From assembly GCA_030063045.1 (NCBI GenBank), contig JAQSEB010000037.1, positions 1,302,001 to 1,366,000 on the forward strand: 64,000 nt of DNA, written 5' to 3'. This document shows positions 1-9,111 of this stretch, in pieces. The position numbers and the translations under genes are program-made. The stretch's first letter is position 1. Every line of letters begins with the position of its first letter. Below the pieces are notes generated by a model. The model searched no databases. It had not been told where the DNA came from and saw only the letters and a list, made by a program, of their open reading frames with translations. The stretch is from Pratylenchus scribneri. Its lineage: Eukaryota > Nematoda > Chromadorea > Rhabditida > Pratylenchidae.

Positions 1-2
1 TG

Positions 3-1415
3 CAAATGCCACCAGCGAACACATTATTTGGCAAAGTTGGCCTTGACTTGGCTGGGCCTTTTCCAACAACAGATAAAGGAAACAAGCACATTTTGAATAT
101 AATTTGTTGCTTCACCAAATATGTCATCTCAATTGCAGTACCTAATGCTAAGGCAACAACTCTGGCCAAAGCATTCTTCACCAATTGCTACCTCAAATTC
201 GGAGGCTGCACTGAACTACTTACAGATAGTGCATCAGCTTTCACCTCCGACTTCTTCAAATCATTTTGTTCGTTGCTCTACATCAACAAGTCCTATGCCA
301 CACCTCATTGGAGTCAAGGAAATGCCATTACGGAAAGGTCTTTTAGAACATTTCATAACATTTTAGCAAAATACATCACGCGTGATGAACCCAATTTTGA
401 TGAATATTTGGACTGCGCAAATTTTTGTTATAACACATCAGTGCATGCATCGACAAATGAGAGTCCGTTCTTCCTCATGTTTGGTCGTGATCCGATATTT
501 TGTGTTGATCAAATTTTGGACCCTAAGGCTAGAGAACCACTTGGATTTACCGAAGAAGGTGAGTTTAAAGCAAAACTGGTAAATTCCTTGCGCAATGCTT
601 GGGAAGCTGCCGCGGCAGCCAATAAAGATGCTCAAATCAAAGCAAAAGCCCAATATGATAAATTAGTGAGAAATCCGACTATCCAAGTTGGTGATAGAGT
701 TTTACTGCGAAATTATGAAGGTAAAAAGGGTACTTCGAAAAAGTTCTATTTGCCTTGGAAAGGAATTTTCCGAGTGGTAGAAATTGATGGAGTTTTGGTC
801 ACTATCACTAGTTGTACCTCTCCACAAGCTAATCCAAGAATTGTTCACATTAACCAACTCAAAAAATGCGTTGAAGGCCGGGGACCAGTCTGCACAATTC
901 CCGAATTGCCGGAAGAGGAACAACAAGCATTGGCGGAAGCAGAAGCAAAAGAAATTGAAGGTAAAGCTGGATTCAATCATAGACAAAACCAAAAGAGGAA
1001 CATCGGTTTAGAAAATGGTCAAACAAACCAAAATTCAGACAATTTAGTAAGTCAAAATCATGAAAATCCCCGAGGGGAACAAAAAGGGTACAATCTAAGA
1101 CCTAACAAATACAGAAATCCCCAGATAAAGACTTTATTTGCACTTTCCATTTTAATTATACTGTCCCTTTTCCCAATTGCCCATTCATCGGAGGAAAAAG
1201 AAATTCACCAAAAAGGAACGCCCTCTTTTCTTTGGTTTACTCTTATAGGAATCATTCTTTCCATTTTTCAGTTGGGATACTGGGTCAGCCAAATAAGAAT
1301 AAACAGACACTTAGAGAATGCTCTCTCAAGGAGATTAAGAGAGATGGGCAATGTGCCCAGAGCAAATTTGAGGAGATGGGTAATAGCCAATGGCGAAACC
1401 ATCCAAAACATTTAG
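3..1415 (+). CDS. retroelement integrase with C-terminal membrane-spanning tail (5' truncated by window)
   Basis: Integrase inserts the element's cDNA into host DNA. Numbering from the Met at base 6, the catalytic triad is D14 (LDLAGPF), D74 (LLTDSASAF) and E110 (NAITERSF): D-x59-D-x35-E, the retroviral/gypsy DD35E spacing. A core continues to about residue 180. A small beta-rich C-terminal module follows (about 225-290, 'VGDRVLLRNYEGKKG'), like the domain after gypsy integrases. Then comes a charged linker and, unusually, two hydrophobic segments at about 374-394 and 408-430, with a basic tail to residue 469. Most gypsy Pol proteins end after the integrase module, so the tail could be a fused envelope-like remnant or a membrane anchor. 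The Met at base 6 is not the true start, because the frame is open to the window edge. No internal stops are seen, so this copy may be young. Confidence 0.85.
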   Translation, partial: QMPPANTLFGKVGLDLAGPFPTTDKGNKHILNIICCFTKYVISIAVPNAKATTLAKAFFTNCYLKFGGCTELLTDSASAFTSDFFKSFCSLLYINKSYATPHWSQGNAITERSFRTFHNILAKYITRDEPNFDEYLDCANFCYNTSVHASTNESPFFLMFGRDPIFCVDQILDPKAREPLGFTEEGEFKAKLVNSLRNAWEAAAAANKDAQIKAKAQYDKLVRNPTIQVGDRVLLRNYEGKKGTSKKFYLPWKGIFRVVEIDGVLVTITSCTSPQANPRIVHINQLKKCVEGRGPVCTIPELPEEEQQALAEAEAKEIEGKAGFNHRQNQKRNIGLENGQTNQNSDNLVSQNHENPRGEQKGYNLRPNKYRNPQIKTLFALSILIILSLFPIAHSSEEKEIHQKGTPSFLWFTLIGIILSIFQLGYWVSQIRINRHLENALSRRLREMGNVPRANLRRWVIANGETIQNI

Positions 1416-1465
1416 GAAAACGACGCCTTCAATTCAAAAATGAATAATAAGGTAGAGCAAAGTCC

Positions 1466-1485
1466 AAAAAAAAAGGAGGAAGAGG
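1466..1485 (+). promoter_or_regulatory. polypurine tract (plus-strand primer of the retroelement)
   Basis: Twenty consecutive purines (nine A, then GGAGGAAGAGG) lie 50 bp after the integrase stop. This is the position and composition of the RNase H-resistant primer that precedes a 3' LTR. The next bases, CTGACC, contain a TG that could open the LTR. Confidence 0.6.
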
Positions 1486-1486
1486 C

Positions 1487-2406
1487 TGACCAGAAAATGC
1501 AAATCATTTTTCCTCAACACATTTTATTTACACCGTATTCCAATTTTACGACAAAATTCTCTCCGAGGAGAAGGAAAACATTTTATTTAGGAATCAACAA
1601 ACAAATTCCCTACAAATTCCAGTATGCGCGCTTATTTTTTCCCTTTTTCTCAAAAGCTAATAACTTTGTTAAACTCAATCCTTTTTAAACTCAATTCTAA
1701 ATATAATATTTATATGATAAGCACTATCCAAAAACAGCCCGTGAAAATCCGACTCCATAAGTACATTGATAAACAACCCAAAAACATGTGAAAATCGCAA
1801 CTCATATCCTCCAAATCACCCCAATTTCAAATTATATCAACACCATAGGATTTTCGAATTCCTGAATAGCTTATGGCCCAAAATGCAGACAAATATACTG
1901 TCCATCAATCTTAGTTTGGCAATAATGCAGCATCATCGCTGAGCTGAGACATTTTGAAAAATCCTTCCCTCTGAATATTCACACACCCATTATCTTTTTT
2001 TTAGGCAAAATTTTCAAGACTGAAAATCAGAGGCGATTATAAAGCCTGAAATTCCCTACAAATTTGCTAAAAGTTCGCGTACTATAATCATTTTTGAAAA
2101 GCTAGCGAGAAAAATTATCAAATTATTTAGAAAAATTTCAAAATTATCAAACCATTAAACTCCAAGTTAATATATGCGTATACAAAACCTTGCGAGGTTA
2201 ATCCGAATATTATTCCTCATTTATTCCGTGCTCTTTCCTTTTTTTTTCATTCCGCGGAAATTTCATAAGAATTAAATATATTAATTTTCCCATCTATTTT
2301 TCAGAAAAGCAAACAAATTCAAATTCTCAATTCAACAACGCTCTCAAATCAAATTTCTTCTAAAAAAAAAAAAAAAAAAAAATCTGCAACTTATTCTTCT
2401 GCTGAA
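1487..2406 (+). other. no gene: probable 3' LTR plus helicase 5' leader
   Basis: About 0.9 kb without a convincing ORF. The left part is the expected place for a 3' LTR; its end is not visible. The right part is a pyrimidine-rich leader containing a good 3' splice site (TATTTTTCAG ending at 2304), then a run of 21 A at 2362-2382, then the helicase ATG at 2407. The splice acceptor could receive a spliced leader or a 5'-UTR exon. Confidence 0.4.
2362..2382 (+). repeat. A(21) homopolymer in the helicase leader
   Basis: Twenty-one consecutive A, 24 bp before the helicase start codon. A genomic poly-A run directly beside an intronless gene can be left by retrocopying, but here it lies on the 5' side, so that reading is weak. 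Confidence 0.9.
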
Positions 2407-5400
2407 ATGCCTGGCAAGAAAGGTGGGAGAAAGGCGGGGAAAGGAAATAAAAATCGGAAAGTGAAAGAAAGCTCTGCGGAGCTCGTAAACGAAATTGCAC
2501 AAAATGAAATGGAAAATGTTGAACAAGACAATCAAATTGTTTCAGATCTGCAAAACATGGACGTGGCCGAAGAGAAAATGGAAGTGGATACGGTGCCAAA
2601 TACCGAGAATGTGACCAATGAGGAAGAAGAAAAATTATTGGAGGGAGAAGAGATTCCTCTGAGTGAGGAACAAATGAAAGAAGCGGAGAAGCAATTGGAC
2701 AAAGACGATGAGGAAATTGAGGAGAGTGAAAAGAGTGGAAATGATCTAAACCCTGCGGGGTTCGAGAACGAAAATGGTTGGAAAGTTGTGGAGAAAAAGG
2801 ATAGGAAAAGGAATGTGGATGAAGGAAATGTGGATTCTGGGAGTGGTTTTGGTAATAAGGGCTTTAATAATAGCCAGGCTGGTAAAGAGATGCCCGAAAA
2901 GAAAAGGAAGGAGGAAGGGGTGAAATATGTGGTTTGCCAAGTTCACGAAGGTCACGTGATTGCGGCACGGAAGAACGTCCGCTCACGAAATTGGTGGCCC
3001 TACTTCATGGAGATTGAGGATAAATTGGTAGAAGAAGAAATTGAGGATGATTTTACTGGACTGATGGTTGGGGATATAATTATCGTTAGTAAATTCAGGT
3101 GGAACGAAGCAAATCGATATTTAGCTGCCCGTCAAGAGGACGTGAACAACAGAACGAAATTTTGGCTCAACCCGAATACAGGAATATTGCCAAAGCAGGC
3201 AAGAGCAACGGAATTGTTGGCCATTGAAACTGCTGAAAGAATGGAAGTGGTTGGCTGTGTCATTGGAATTAAATGGAGCAAAGGGAAGTTTGCAGCGGAC
3301 ATCATTTCATGCGGATTACAAGTTTGTTCACGGTTTATTCTAAGACAATGCAAAGGGTTTGACCCCTCAAATTTGAAAAATGGTCAATTATTGAACGTTA
3401 CTGTCGCAAAATTAATTGATGGGACTGTTTCGGAAATTAATTATATCCTTCCACCAGGATCCCCTTTTAGACAAGGTACTGAACAATACATTCTGCCTAA
3501 TTTTGGTGCACTGGCTGCCGTTAGCCCTCACACAATGGAATGGCCCAATTACAATGAAAATGGTTTGCCTACATTATTCCCATGCTCCGCGGAGCTCAAT
3601 GATGATCAATTGGAATGTGTGGAACATGTAGTGGCTGCAGCAATTGGCTATGAATCGGAATTGGAGCAAAGGAAATTGATGGTCTCGCGATTTGAAGGAA
3701 GAATTGCCGGATTTGGTGAGAATAATGCTGTAAAATTAAGTTTTGGTGAAAGAAAGAAGGAAGAAATAAGCATTCTAGCTGAATGTTGGGAACCAGAGGT
3801 AACGGTAAAAGCTAGAACAACACTGGCGGACAAGCATTTTGCCCAAGGATATGCTTGTGATCATGAAATTGTAGCAGGTAGAAGACCAAATCATTTCATT
3901 TTTTCAGTATGGGTGAAATTGACTAATGTTCAAGAACGGAAAAAGGGCTATGTGGAGGAAGAGTATGAAGCCTTCATGAATGGTGGTCGAGCAGTAGTGC
4001 ATCCTGTGGCTGGCAAAGGACTATTTGATAGGCTAATGTGCTTCAAATTCAATGTGCCGTCAAAAATTGCAAAAATGGACACACCACAAGGTAAAATAAT
4101 GGCAGCTCTTCTTGGCAGGTCAAAAGATGAGGAAGAGCGAATGACCATGGAGGATGTGGATGACTTGAGTGATTTGGATCAAAATGTTCAAGTGCACTCA
4201 GCTCTGCGGAGACTCAATGGCAGACAGAGAATAACAGCGGAAAATGTGATCAACGGAATTGGAATTTTGGCTCATCAACAAGCACCTGGTGGTACTGGAA
4301 AAACAGAAGTGGCTGCGGCTCTACTCAAAGTGCTAATCGAACAAAATCCGGAATTAAAATGTGCCCTCATGGCTTGTGCAAACATTCCGGTGACCAAATT
4401 GGTGGAAGCAGTTCAAAATATTTGTGGGAATGCGCAATTAGACGAAATTGGAACGATGGCCCTTTTCGGCGGCATGGCCAAGGTTAAGTACGCAAATCAA
4501 ATCGAATTGGTAAGAGAACAAACTCTAGTGAATAAAATAAACTCTGAGGAGTTCAAAAAATTATTGAATGATGATGAGAAAGCCATTGTGAAGGCATATA
4601 TGGAAAAAATAGAAAAAATGCCAAGATTTGCTGGAGAACAAGGTGCAAGTATTGTTTATTCAGATCGGAAGAAACCAAAATTAATTTTCTGTACAACAGC
4701 TTTAGGGGAAGATTTGCTGAAAAATTGTTTGAAGGATGTGCAAACACTCATTTTTGACGAGAGCACACAATTAAAATGGTCTGTAGTCGTGCATATTGTT
4801 GCGGAATTGGAACAACTTCAAAGAATTTTGCTGACTGGAGACAAACACCAATTGGGTGTTCATTTAGCCGACTTGCCTTCGATTCTTCAAAATGGATATG
4901 GACTTGAATCAGTGCTTGAGCAGGTTGAGCAATCACCCGGAATCAGGTATAGTTTTCTAACAAAATGCTATCGTTCCCATCCAGAATTGGTAAAATGTAT
5001 TTCGTTCTCCAAATATGAGCCAGATGAGAAGCTCATACCAGGAGCCTCTGCGGAGGAAAGAGCATTACTTACGGGATCTAATTTCTTACTTCCCAATCAA
5101 AGTGTGCCAATTGTACTAATAAATTCGACTGGATTTTGTCGTCAAGACCCACTGAGCCCTTCTTTGACAAATGACTCACACACCGATTGTGCAATCATGC
5201 TAGTCGACTCTCTTGTCTCGAATTTTGGCAACAACATTCTCAAAAGGACGGTAATTCTATGCATGTATCTGTACCAGGCTGCCGAACTAAAGGCACAACT
5301 CCAAAGAAGAGGCCAATATGATGAACTCCAAATTGTGTCGGTGGATGCGTTTCAATCCAAAGAAAACGACATTGCCATCCTCATAACAACGAGGACAAGG

Positions 5401-5937
5401 AATCGTGAAAATCAGGTTAAACAGGGCATGGACTTCTTTAAGGACAATCGGAGAGCCTGTGTGGCCTTAACCCGTGCACGTCATGCCATTTTTATCATTG
5501 GTGACTTGGTGCATGTCAGTCAAGGTGATGTTTGGCAAAAATTCATTTCAAAAGCGCTCGAGACCACCTCGGTGGTGAAGGAAGAATATGCTGCGGCATT
5601 ATTCCATGGAGCGGCAAAAAGAACGGATGCTGGAGAATTGATTGACAAATATGGCCCATTGGTTGACAATGAATTCCTGCGGGAATGGCGGAGGACATTT
5701 GGGAACGGAGAAGACAAGGATGAGGGAAATCGGGAAAATTCAATCAATTTTAGTTTTGCCTATGCAGCTCATGATCAGCCTGGCCCAAGTCGACCCAATG
5801 TGCAAAATGTGATTGCGGATGCTCGAGACGGAAATGGTCGAAATGGTAATGGCAATCGAGGCGGAAGAGTGTTCGTCAGAGGTGGAGGCAGTGGTGCATA
5901 CCGAGGAATGGCAAAGAATAAAAGAGGTCGAAATTGA
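2407..5937 (+). CDS. UPF1/NAM7-like superfamily 1 helicase, intronless, 1176 aa
   Basis: ATP-dependent nucleic-acid helicase of the UPF1-like (SF1) class. The protein has an acidic/Lys-rich N-terminus (about 1-165) and a middle domain. Motif I is APGGTGKT at 626-633 (Lys632; the usual form is GPPGTGKT). Motif II is DESTQ at 784-788 (DEAxQ in UPF1). Motif III is TGDKHQL near 810-816. A 'CYRSHP' segment corresponds to QYRxHP. Motif V is VDAFQSKE near 979-986 and motif VI is ALTRARH near 1020-1026. The C-terminus is Gly/Arg-rich with RGG-type repeats (about 1135-1170), typical of RNA binding. All catalytic residues look intact. RNA surveillance or small-RNA work is the usual role of relatives; this member's substrate is unknown. 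The 3.5-kb single exon is odd beside neighbours cut by many short introns. It follows the retroelement in the same orientation, so retro-origin or cargo status is possible. The ATG at 2407 is the first in frame. Confidence 0.88.
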   Translation: MPGKKGGRKAGKGNKNRKVKESSAELVNEIAQNEMENVEQDNQIVSDLQNMDVAEEKMEVDTVPNTENVTNEEEEKLLEGEEIPLSEEQMKEAEKQLDKDDEEIEESEKSGNDLNPAGFENENGWKVVEKKDRKRNVDEGNVDSGSGFGNKGFNNSQAGKEMPEKKRKEEGVKYVVCQVHEGHVIAARKNVRSRNWWPYFMEIEDKLVEEEIEDDFTGLMVGDIIIVSKFRWNEANRYLAARQEDVNNRTKFWLNPNTGILPKQARATELLAIETAERMEVVGCVIGIKWSKGKFAADIISCGLQVCSRFILRQCKGFDPSNLKNGQLLNVTVAKLIDGTVSEINYILPPGSPFRQGTEQYILPNFGALAAVSPHTMEWPNYNENGLPTLFPCSAELNDDQLECVEHVVAAAIGYESELEQRKLMVSRFEGRIAGFGENNAVKLSFGERKKEEISILAECWEPEVTVKARTTLADKHFAQGYACDHEIVAGRRPNHFIFSVWVKLTNVQERKKGYVEEEYEAFMNGGRAVVHPVAGKGLFDRLMCFKFNVPSKIAKMDTPQGKIMAALLGRSKDEEERMTMEDVDDLSDLDQNVQVHSALRRLNGRQRITAENVINGIGILAHQQAPGGTGKTEVAAALLKVLIEQNPELKCALMACANIPVTKLVEAVQNICGNAQLDEIGTMALFGGMAKVKYANQIELVREQTLVNKINSEEFKKLLNDDEKAIVKAYMEKIEKMPRFAGEQGASIVYSDRKKPKLIFCTTALGEDLLKNCLKDVQTLIFDESTQLKWSVVVHIVAELEQLQRILLTGDKHQLGVHLADLPSILQNGYGLESVLEQVEQSPGIRYSFLTKCYRSHPELVKCISFSKYEPDEKLIPGASAEERALLTGSNFLLPNQSVPIVLINSTGFCRQDPLSPSLTNDSHTDCAIMLVDSLVSNFGNNILKRTVILCMYLYQAAELKAQLQRRGQYDELQIVSVDAFQSKENDIAILITTRTRNRENQVKQGMDFFKDNRRACVALTRARHAIFIIGDLVHVSQGDVWQKFISKALETTSVVKEEYAAALFHGAAKRTDAGELIDKYGPLVDNEFLREWRRTFGNGEDKDEGNRENSINFSFAYAAHDQPGPSRPNVQNVIADARDGNGRNGNGNRGGRVFVRGGGSGAYRGMAKNKRGRN

Positions 5938-6088
5938 TTGGAAAAATCATTGATAAATATTCCCTAATTCCTTTCCCCAATTCCATCTAATTTATTTTAT
6001 TATAATTCTTCATTATTTTAATTGTAATCTTCCCTCTTCTTATTCTTTAAAAATGGGAGCTGCTGGGTACAAATTTTGCTCTGCGGAG
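2472..6088 (+). repeat. five dispersed copies of the 10-bp near-palindrome CTCYGCGGAG
   Basis: CTCTGCGGAG occurs at 2472-2481, 4202-4211, 5046-5055 and 6079-6088, and the perfect palindrome CTCCGCGGAG at 3585-3594. Four are inside the helicase ORF, mostly spelling Ser-Ala-Glu/Leu-Arg; the fifth is in the 3' flank. A 10-mer this GC-rich is not expected to recur in 3.6 kb of AT-rich DNA. Confidence 0.8.
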
Positions 6089-7789
6089 CACAAGCAATTA
6101 GTTCAGAAAGGAAACCAAAAGGAAATTCTCAAATCATTTAGCCAAATCAAATCCCAAAATCAAAAAGGCTACTCCCATTTTCTCAAATAGTCTAGTGATA
6201 TTTCTGCGATGAACTCAAAAAAAAAAGTAAAATAAAAAGTGAAAAGAAAATAAATAAAATTCATTAAAAAAAAAAAATAAAATACTTCGGTGCGATTTTT
6301 CCGAGAAAAGTCACGGTTAGTTCAGGGGCAGTAGAGGCATAGGAACTCTGCTGGACGCCTGTTCTCGGTTGACATTCAAGCTGGCTCGGCAGCATAAAAT
6401 TCAAAGCTTGTGAGCAAGCCAAATATTCAAATAAAGTGAAATGCGAAATGACAAAGTGACCAGGGACGGTCTTTGGCCGCCGGTGGAGTGAAGATTGAGA
6501 AGAAAAATTTTGAAAAATGAAAAATAAAAACTTTGAAAATGAGTCAAATGCATCGCAGAAATATGTTTAAAAAAAAGAGACTAGGGACAGTCTATTGAAG
6601 GTTGGGAGATGTAAGGCTGTGTGCCTTTAAATTGGTCAAAATTATTTTGGGAATTTCTAAACAAATTATCCCAATCCAAAAAGGTCCAAGCAGTTCACCA
6701 TTTCCCCATTTTTATTATTCACTTTTCATTTCTCAATCATATTTCCACATTTCCCTCAATTTCCGTCTTCCCACTTTCGATGTTCAATTTATCCTCCCAT
6801 TTTATTGTCCACGCCCCCATTTATAAATCCCTTCTTTTCTCATTTTCATGCAGTTCTGGACGCAGACTCGACTTTGGATTTTTCTCCGCTCTCCCCTTTA
6901 GCGATTTGTTCCCCTACCCCTTTCCATCGCAATTTGCCTTAAATTGACATTTTACTTTGATTTACAATTTCCCAATTTATTGCGCATTTCGTATTTAAAC
7001 TTTGGAAATAAATGATTGAATTAAAATGCTGTATTTTGACTGGCATGGGTAGAGGTCTAGGCACGACTTTCAACTTTTGGTAAAATTCCTAAAATCTTTT
7101 TATTCAATTCCTTTTCTATAATTCCGTTCAATCTTGTTTCCAATGTTCTGTAAATGTAAATATGAATTATATTTTTTAATTTTTATTTTTAGATAAAATA
7201 TTAATAGATTGTCTCCAAAATAATCAAAAAATCCAGCCAAGAGTTTATAAATTAACTTTTTGACATTTTTACCCTAATCAGTGAATTCTAACATGAAATT
7301 TCGGTACCGCAGATTTATCAGTATTTTAGACCTGCTGCTGTTCTTTTGGCCATAGCTCTCACTGTCACTAATAAAATAAGGAAGAATCCTTCAGGGAGAA
7401 ATTATACCTTTTTAAAAACATAAATAGCCTTTATATTTTTTTTCATAACCAAACGAATTTTTCTCAACAAAATCGAGTTTATCATATATAAACGACATTT
7501 AATAATTTTTAAAATTAAAAGATAAATTGTGAAGAAATATTTTGAACCTAGTTTTTCAATTGCCTAGTGCCTATGCCTACTCCTATGTACCCGGACGCAT
7601 TCGTCATTTTCGGCCCTAATATTTTGAGAATTTATTCACTAAATATCCGACAAAAGATTTGCCCTTTATGATTAATTTAATATTATCAAATTTTAAATTC
7701 ATTAATGAGTCTTTTTTTAATTCACTTTTCTGCATAAAAATTATATTTGAACCTAAAATTTTATAAATCTTTTTATAATAATAAGAAAT
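5938..7789. other. no gene; helicase 3' region and AT-rich spacer with short repeats
   Basis: Contains the helicase 3' flank. An imperfect direct repeat lies at 6457-6493 and 6579-6612 (shared core GAC-AGGGAC-GTCT). A short inverted pair lies at 6199-6211 and 6551-6562 (TTTCTGCGATG / CATCGCAGAAA). AATAAA-type signals occur near 7007. The ORF at 6621-6947 is low-complexity Phe/Ser/Pro and not credible as protein. Confidence 0.5.
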
Positions 7790-9111
7790 TTACAGCAGAT
7801 AAAATTTCCAAATGTTGATTTGATCCGTTTGCATTTCCCTTTTCAATTTTCTCAAAAATGGATTATAATTTTGGAACCAAATTTGTTCATTCAAATCATA
7901 AATTTTTTCATTGATTTTGACAGACAAAAAATGGACACCAATTTTTTCTTCATTTTCAATATTCCTTGACGATGAGGATGATTCTGCTTGTTCTATTTCC
8001 TTTTCCTTCCTTTTTTCATCTGATGAAAATAATAAACAATAATTTTAAAAGGGGCAAATTCCGGCTTCGATTCTTTGTTTTGAATTTTAATATTTATTTT
8101 TAATATACCGTAAATCCTCTATTAGTGACCCGACCTTCTATTAGAAACCTTCCCTCTATAGAACCCTCTCTAGAGGGTTTCATAGTAGGATTCTTTAAGC
8201 CAACCCCCTTCTCTATTAAAAGCCGCCTACTCTATTAAAGTTCTTCCCTCTATTAAAGATCCCCTCTCCTCCCACAATCTATTATAAGCACTCCCCCCTC
8301 TCTATTAAGAAGTCCCCTCCCTCCCCCTTCTTATATGAAACCATAGCCCTCTCTAATAGAAGCTTTCCCTCTATTAAAAGCCTCCCCCCTCTAGTAGAAC
8401 TAAAGGGTCTTATTAGAAAATTAGTAAACTGACTAATAGAGGATTTACTTTATTCGACTTAAAATTAATTTGGCCAATGATTATAAATATAAATAATAAA
8501 TATATAATCTATTGAATACCTTTCACATTCCCATCAGCCAAACTGCTTTCCATTTCTGTGTTTGCCATTACCACCTCCTTCATCTTCCGCTTCCGATGAA
8601 CATCAGATTGACGCCATTTTTCCCTCAATTCGGCTTCCAGCCAATCACTCATTTTTACTCTGAATTTGTCTAATTCGTCGGTCAATTCTTCTAACATTTT
8701 TCTTGCGCCACTTTCCTTTTTCAATTCACCATAATTTAATGCTTCAAAATATTGGTGCAATTTTTCGAAAATATGTTTAATTTCCGATTGTCTGGGCAAA
8801 GTCATATCATTCCTAAAATCCACATCCTCAAATGTGACAGCTTTTTGCCTTCCTCCATACTTTTCTGATATTTTTGAATGTGCCTTGGAAAACCATTCGC
8901 CAAAATGATTAATTTTATCGAGTATTTCATTTTGTTGAAGCTCCGAAAATTTGTACAATGATTGGGAAGAAGGAATCGAAATTAGCAATAGCAATAGATG
9001 AATATTAGGGAGGATAATTAGGAGATTTGATGAAGTGGAATTGCTCATGAATAGATGGAATCTATTTTTAATCTGTTTAAATGAAAAATAATTAAATTTG
9101 TTTATGAACAA
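7790..9111 (-). CDS. orphan secreted helical protein, short tandem paralogue (2 exons, 273 aa)
   Basis: Exon 1 is 9111-8520; exon 2 is 8019-7790 (stop 7792-7790). The intron 8519-8020 begins GT and ends TTTTCATCAG, and the split codon reads cleanly. The protein has a hydrophobic leader ending '...ISIPSSQS'; translation may start at the internal Met (MSNSTSSN) rather than the upstream one. A Glu/Lys-rich, probably helical region follows, then a conserved module with 'NIENEEKI' and 'QIWFQNY'. It matches exons 1-2 of the larger gene at 11006-16085 along its length (SIPSSQSLY/SFPSSQSVY; LDKFRVKMS/FDKFRVEMS) but stops at 'KFYLL', where the paralogue continues. It is therefore a truncated tandem duplicate, or it has unrecognised downstream exons: a GTAAAT donor overlaps the stop. 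The intron hosts the element at 8110-8448. Function unknown; I do not recognise the family. Confidence 0.7.
8110..8448. mobile_element. 339-bp MITE-like element with 17-bp perfect TIRs
   Basis: GTAAATCCTCTATTAGT (8110-8126) is perfectly mirrored by its complement at 8432-8448. The interior is a degenerate run of CTCTATTA-type words in both orientations. No ORF. It sits inside the intron of the orphan gene at 7790-9111. No clear target duplication could be seen, so the superfamily is open. Confidence 0.75.

Larger units (their letters stand above)
1..1486 (+). mobile_element. 3' part of a Ty3/gypsy-like LTR retrotransposon
   Basis: The window opens inside a retroelement polyprotein (integrase end) whose frame is already open at base 3. 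It is followed at 1466-1485 by a purine-only run, as expected just before a 3' LTR. Reverse transcriptase, protease and gag would lie to the left, outside the window. A 3' LTR should begin near 1487 (the sequence continues TGACC), but with no 5' LTR in view its right edge cannot be fixed. The integrase class follows from the DDE spacing and motif wording. Ty3/gypsy rather than BEL/Pao is a judgement, not proven. Confidence 0.8.

Noticed and set aside
6621..6947. 108-codon ORF downstream of the helicase
   Set aside because: Phe/Ser/Pro low-complexity translation of pyrimidine-rich DNA with no domain or splice context.
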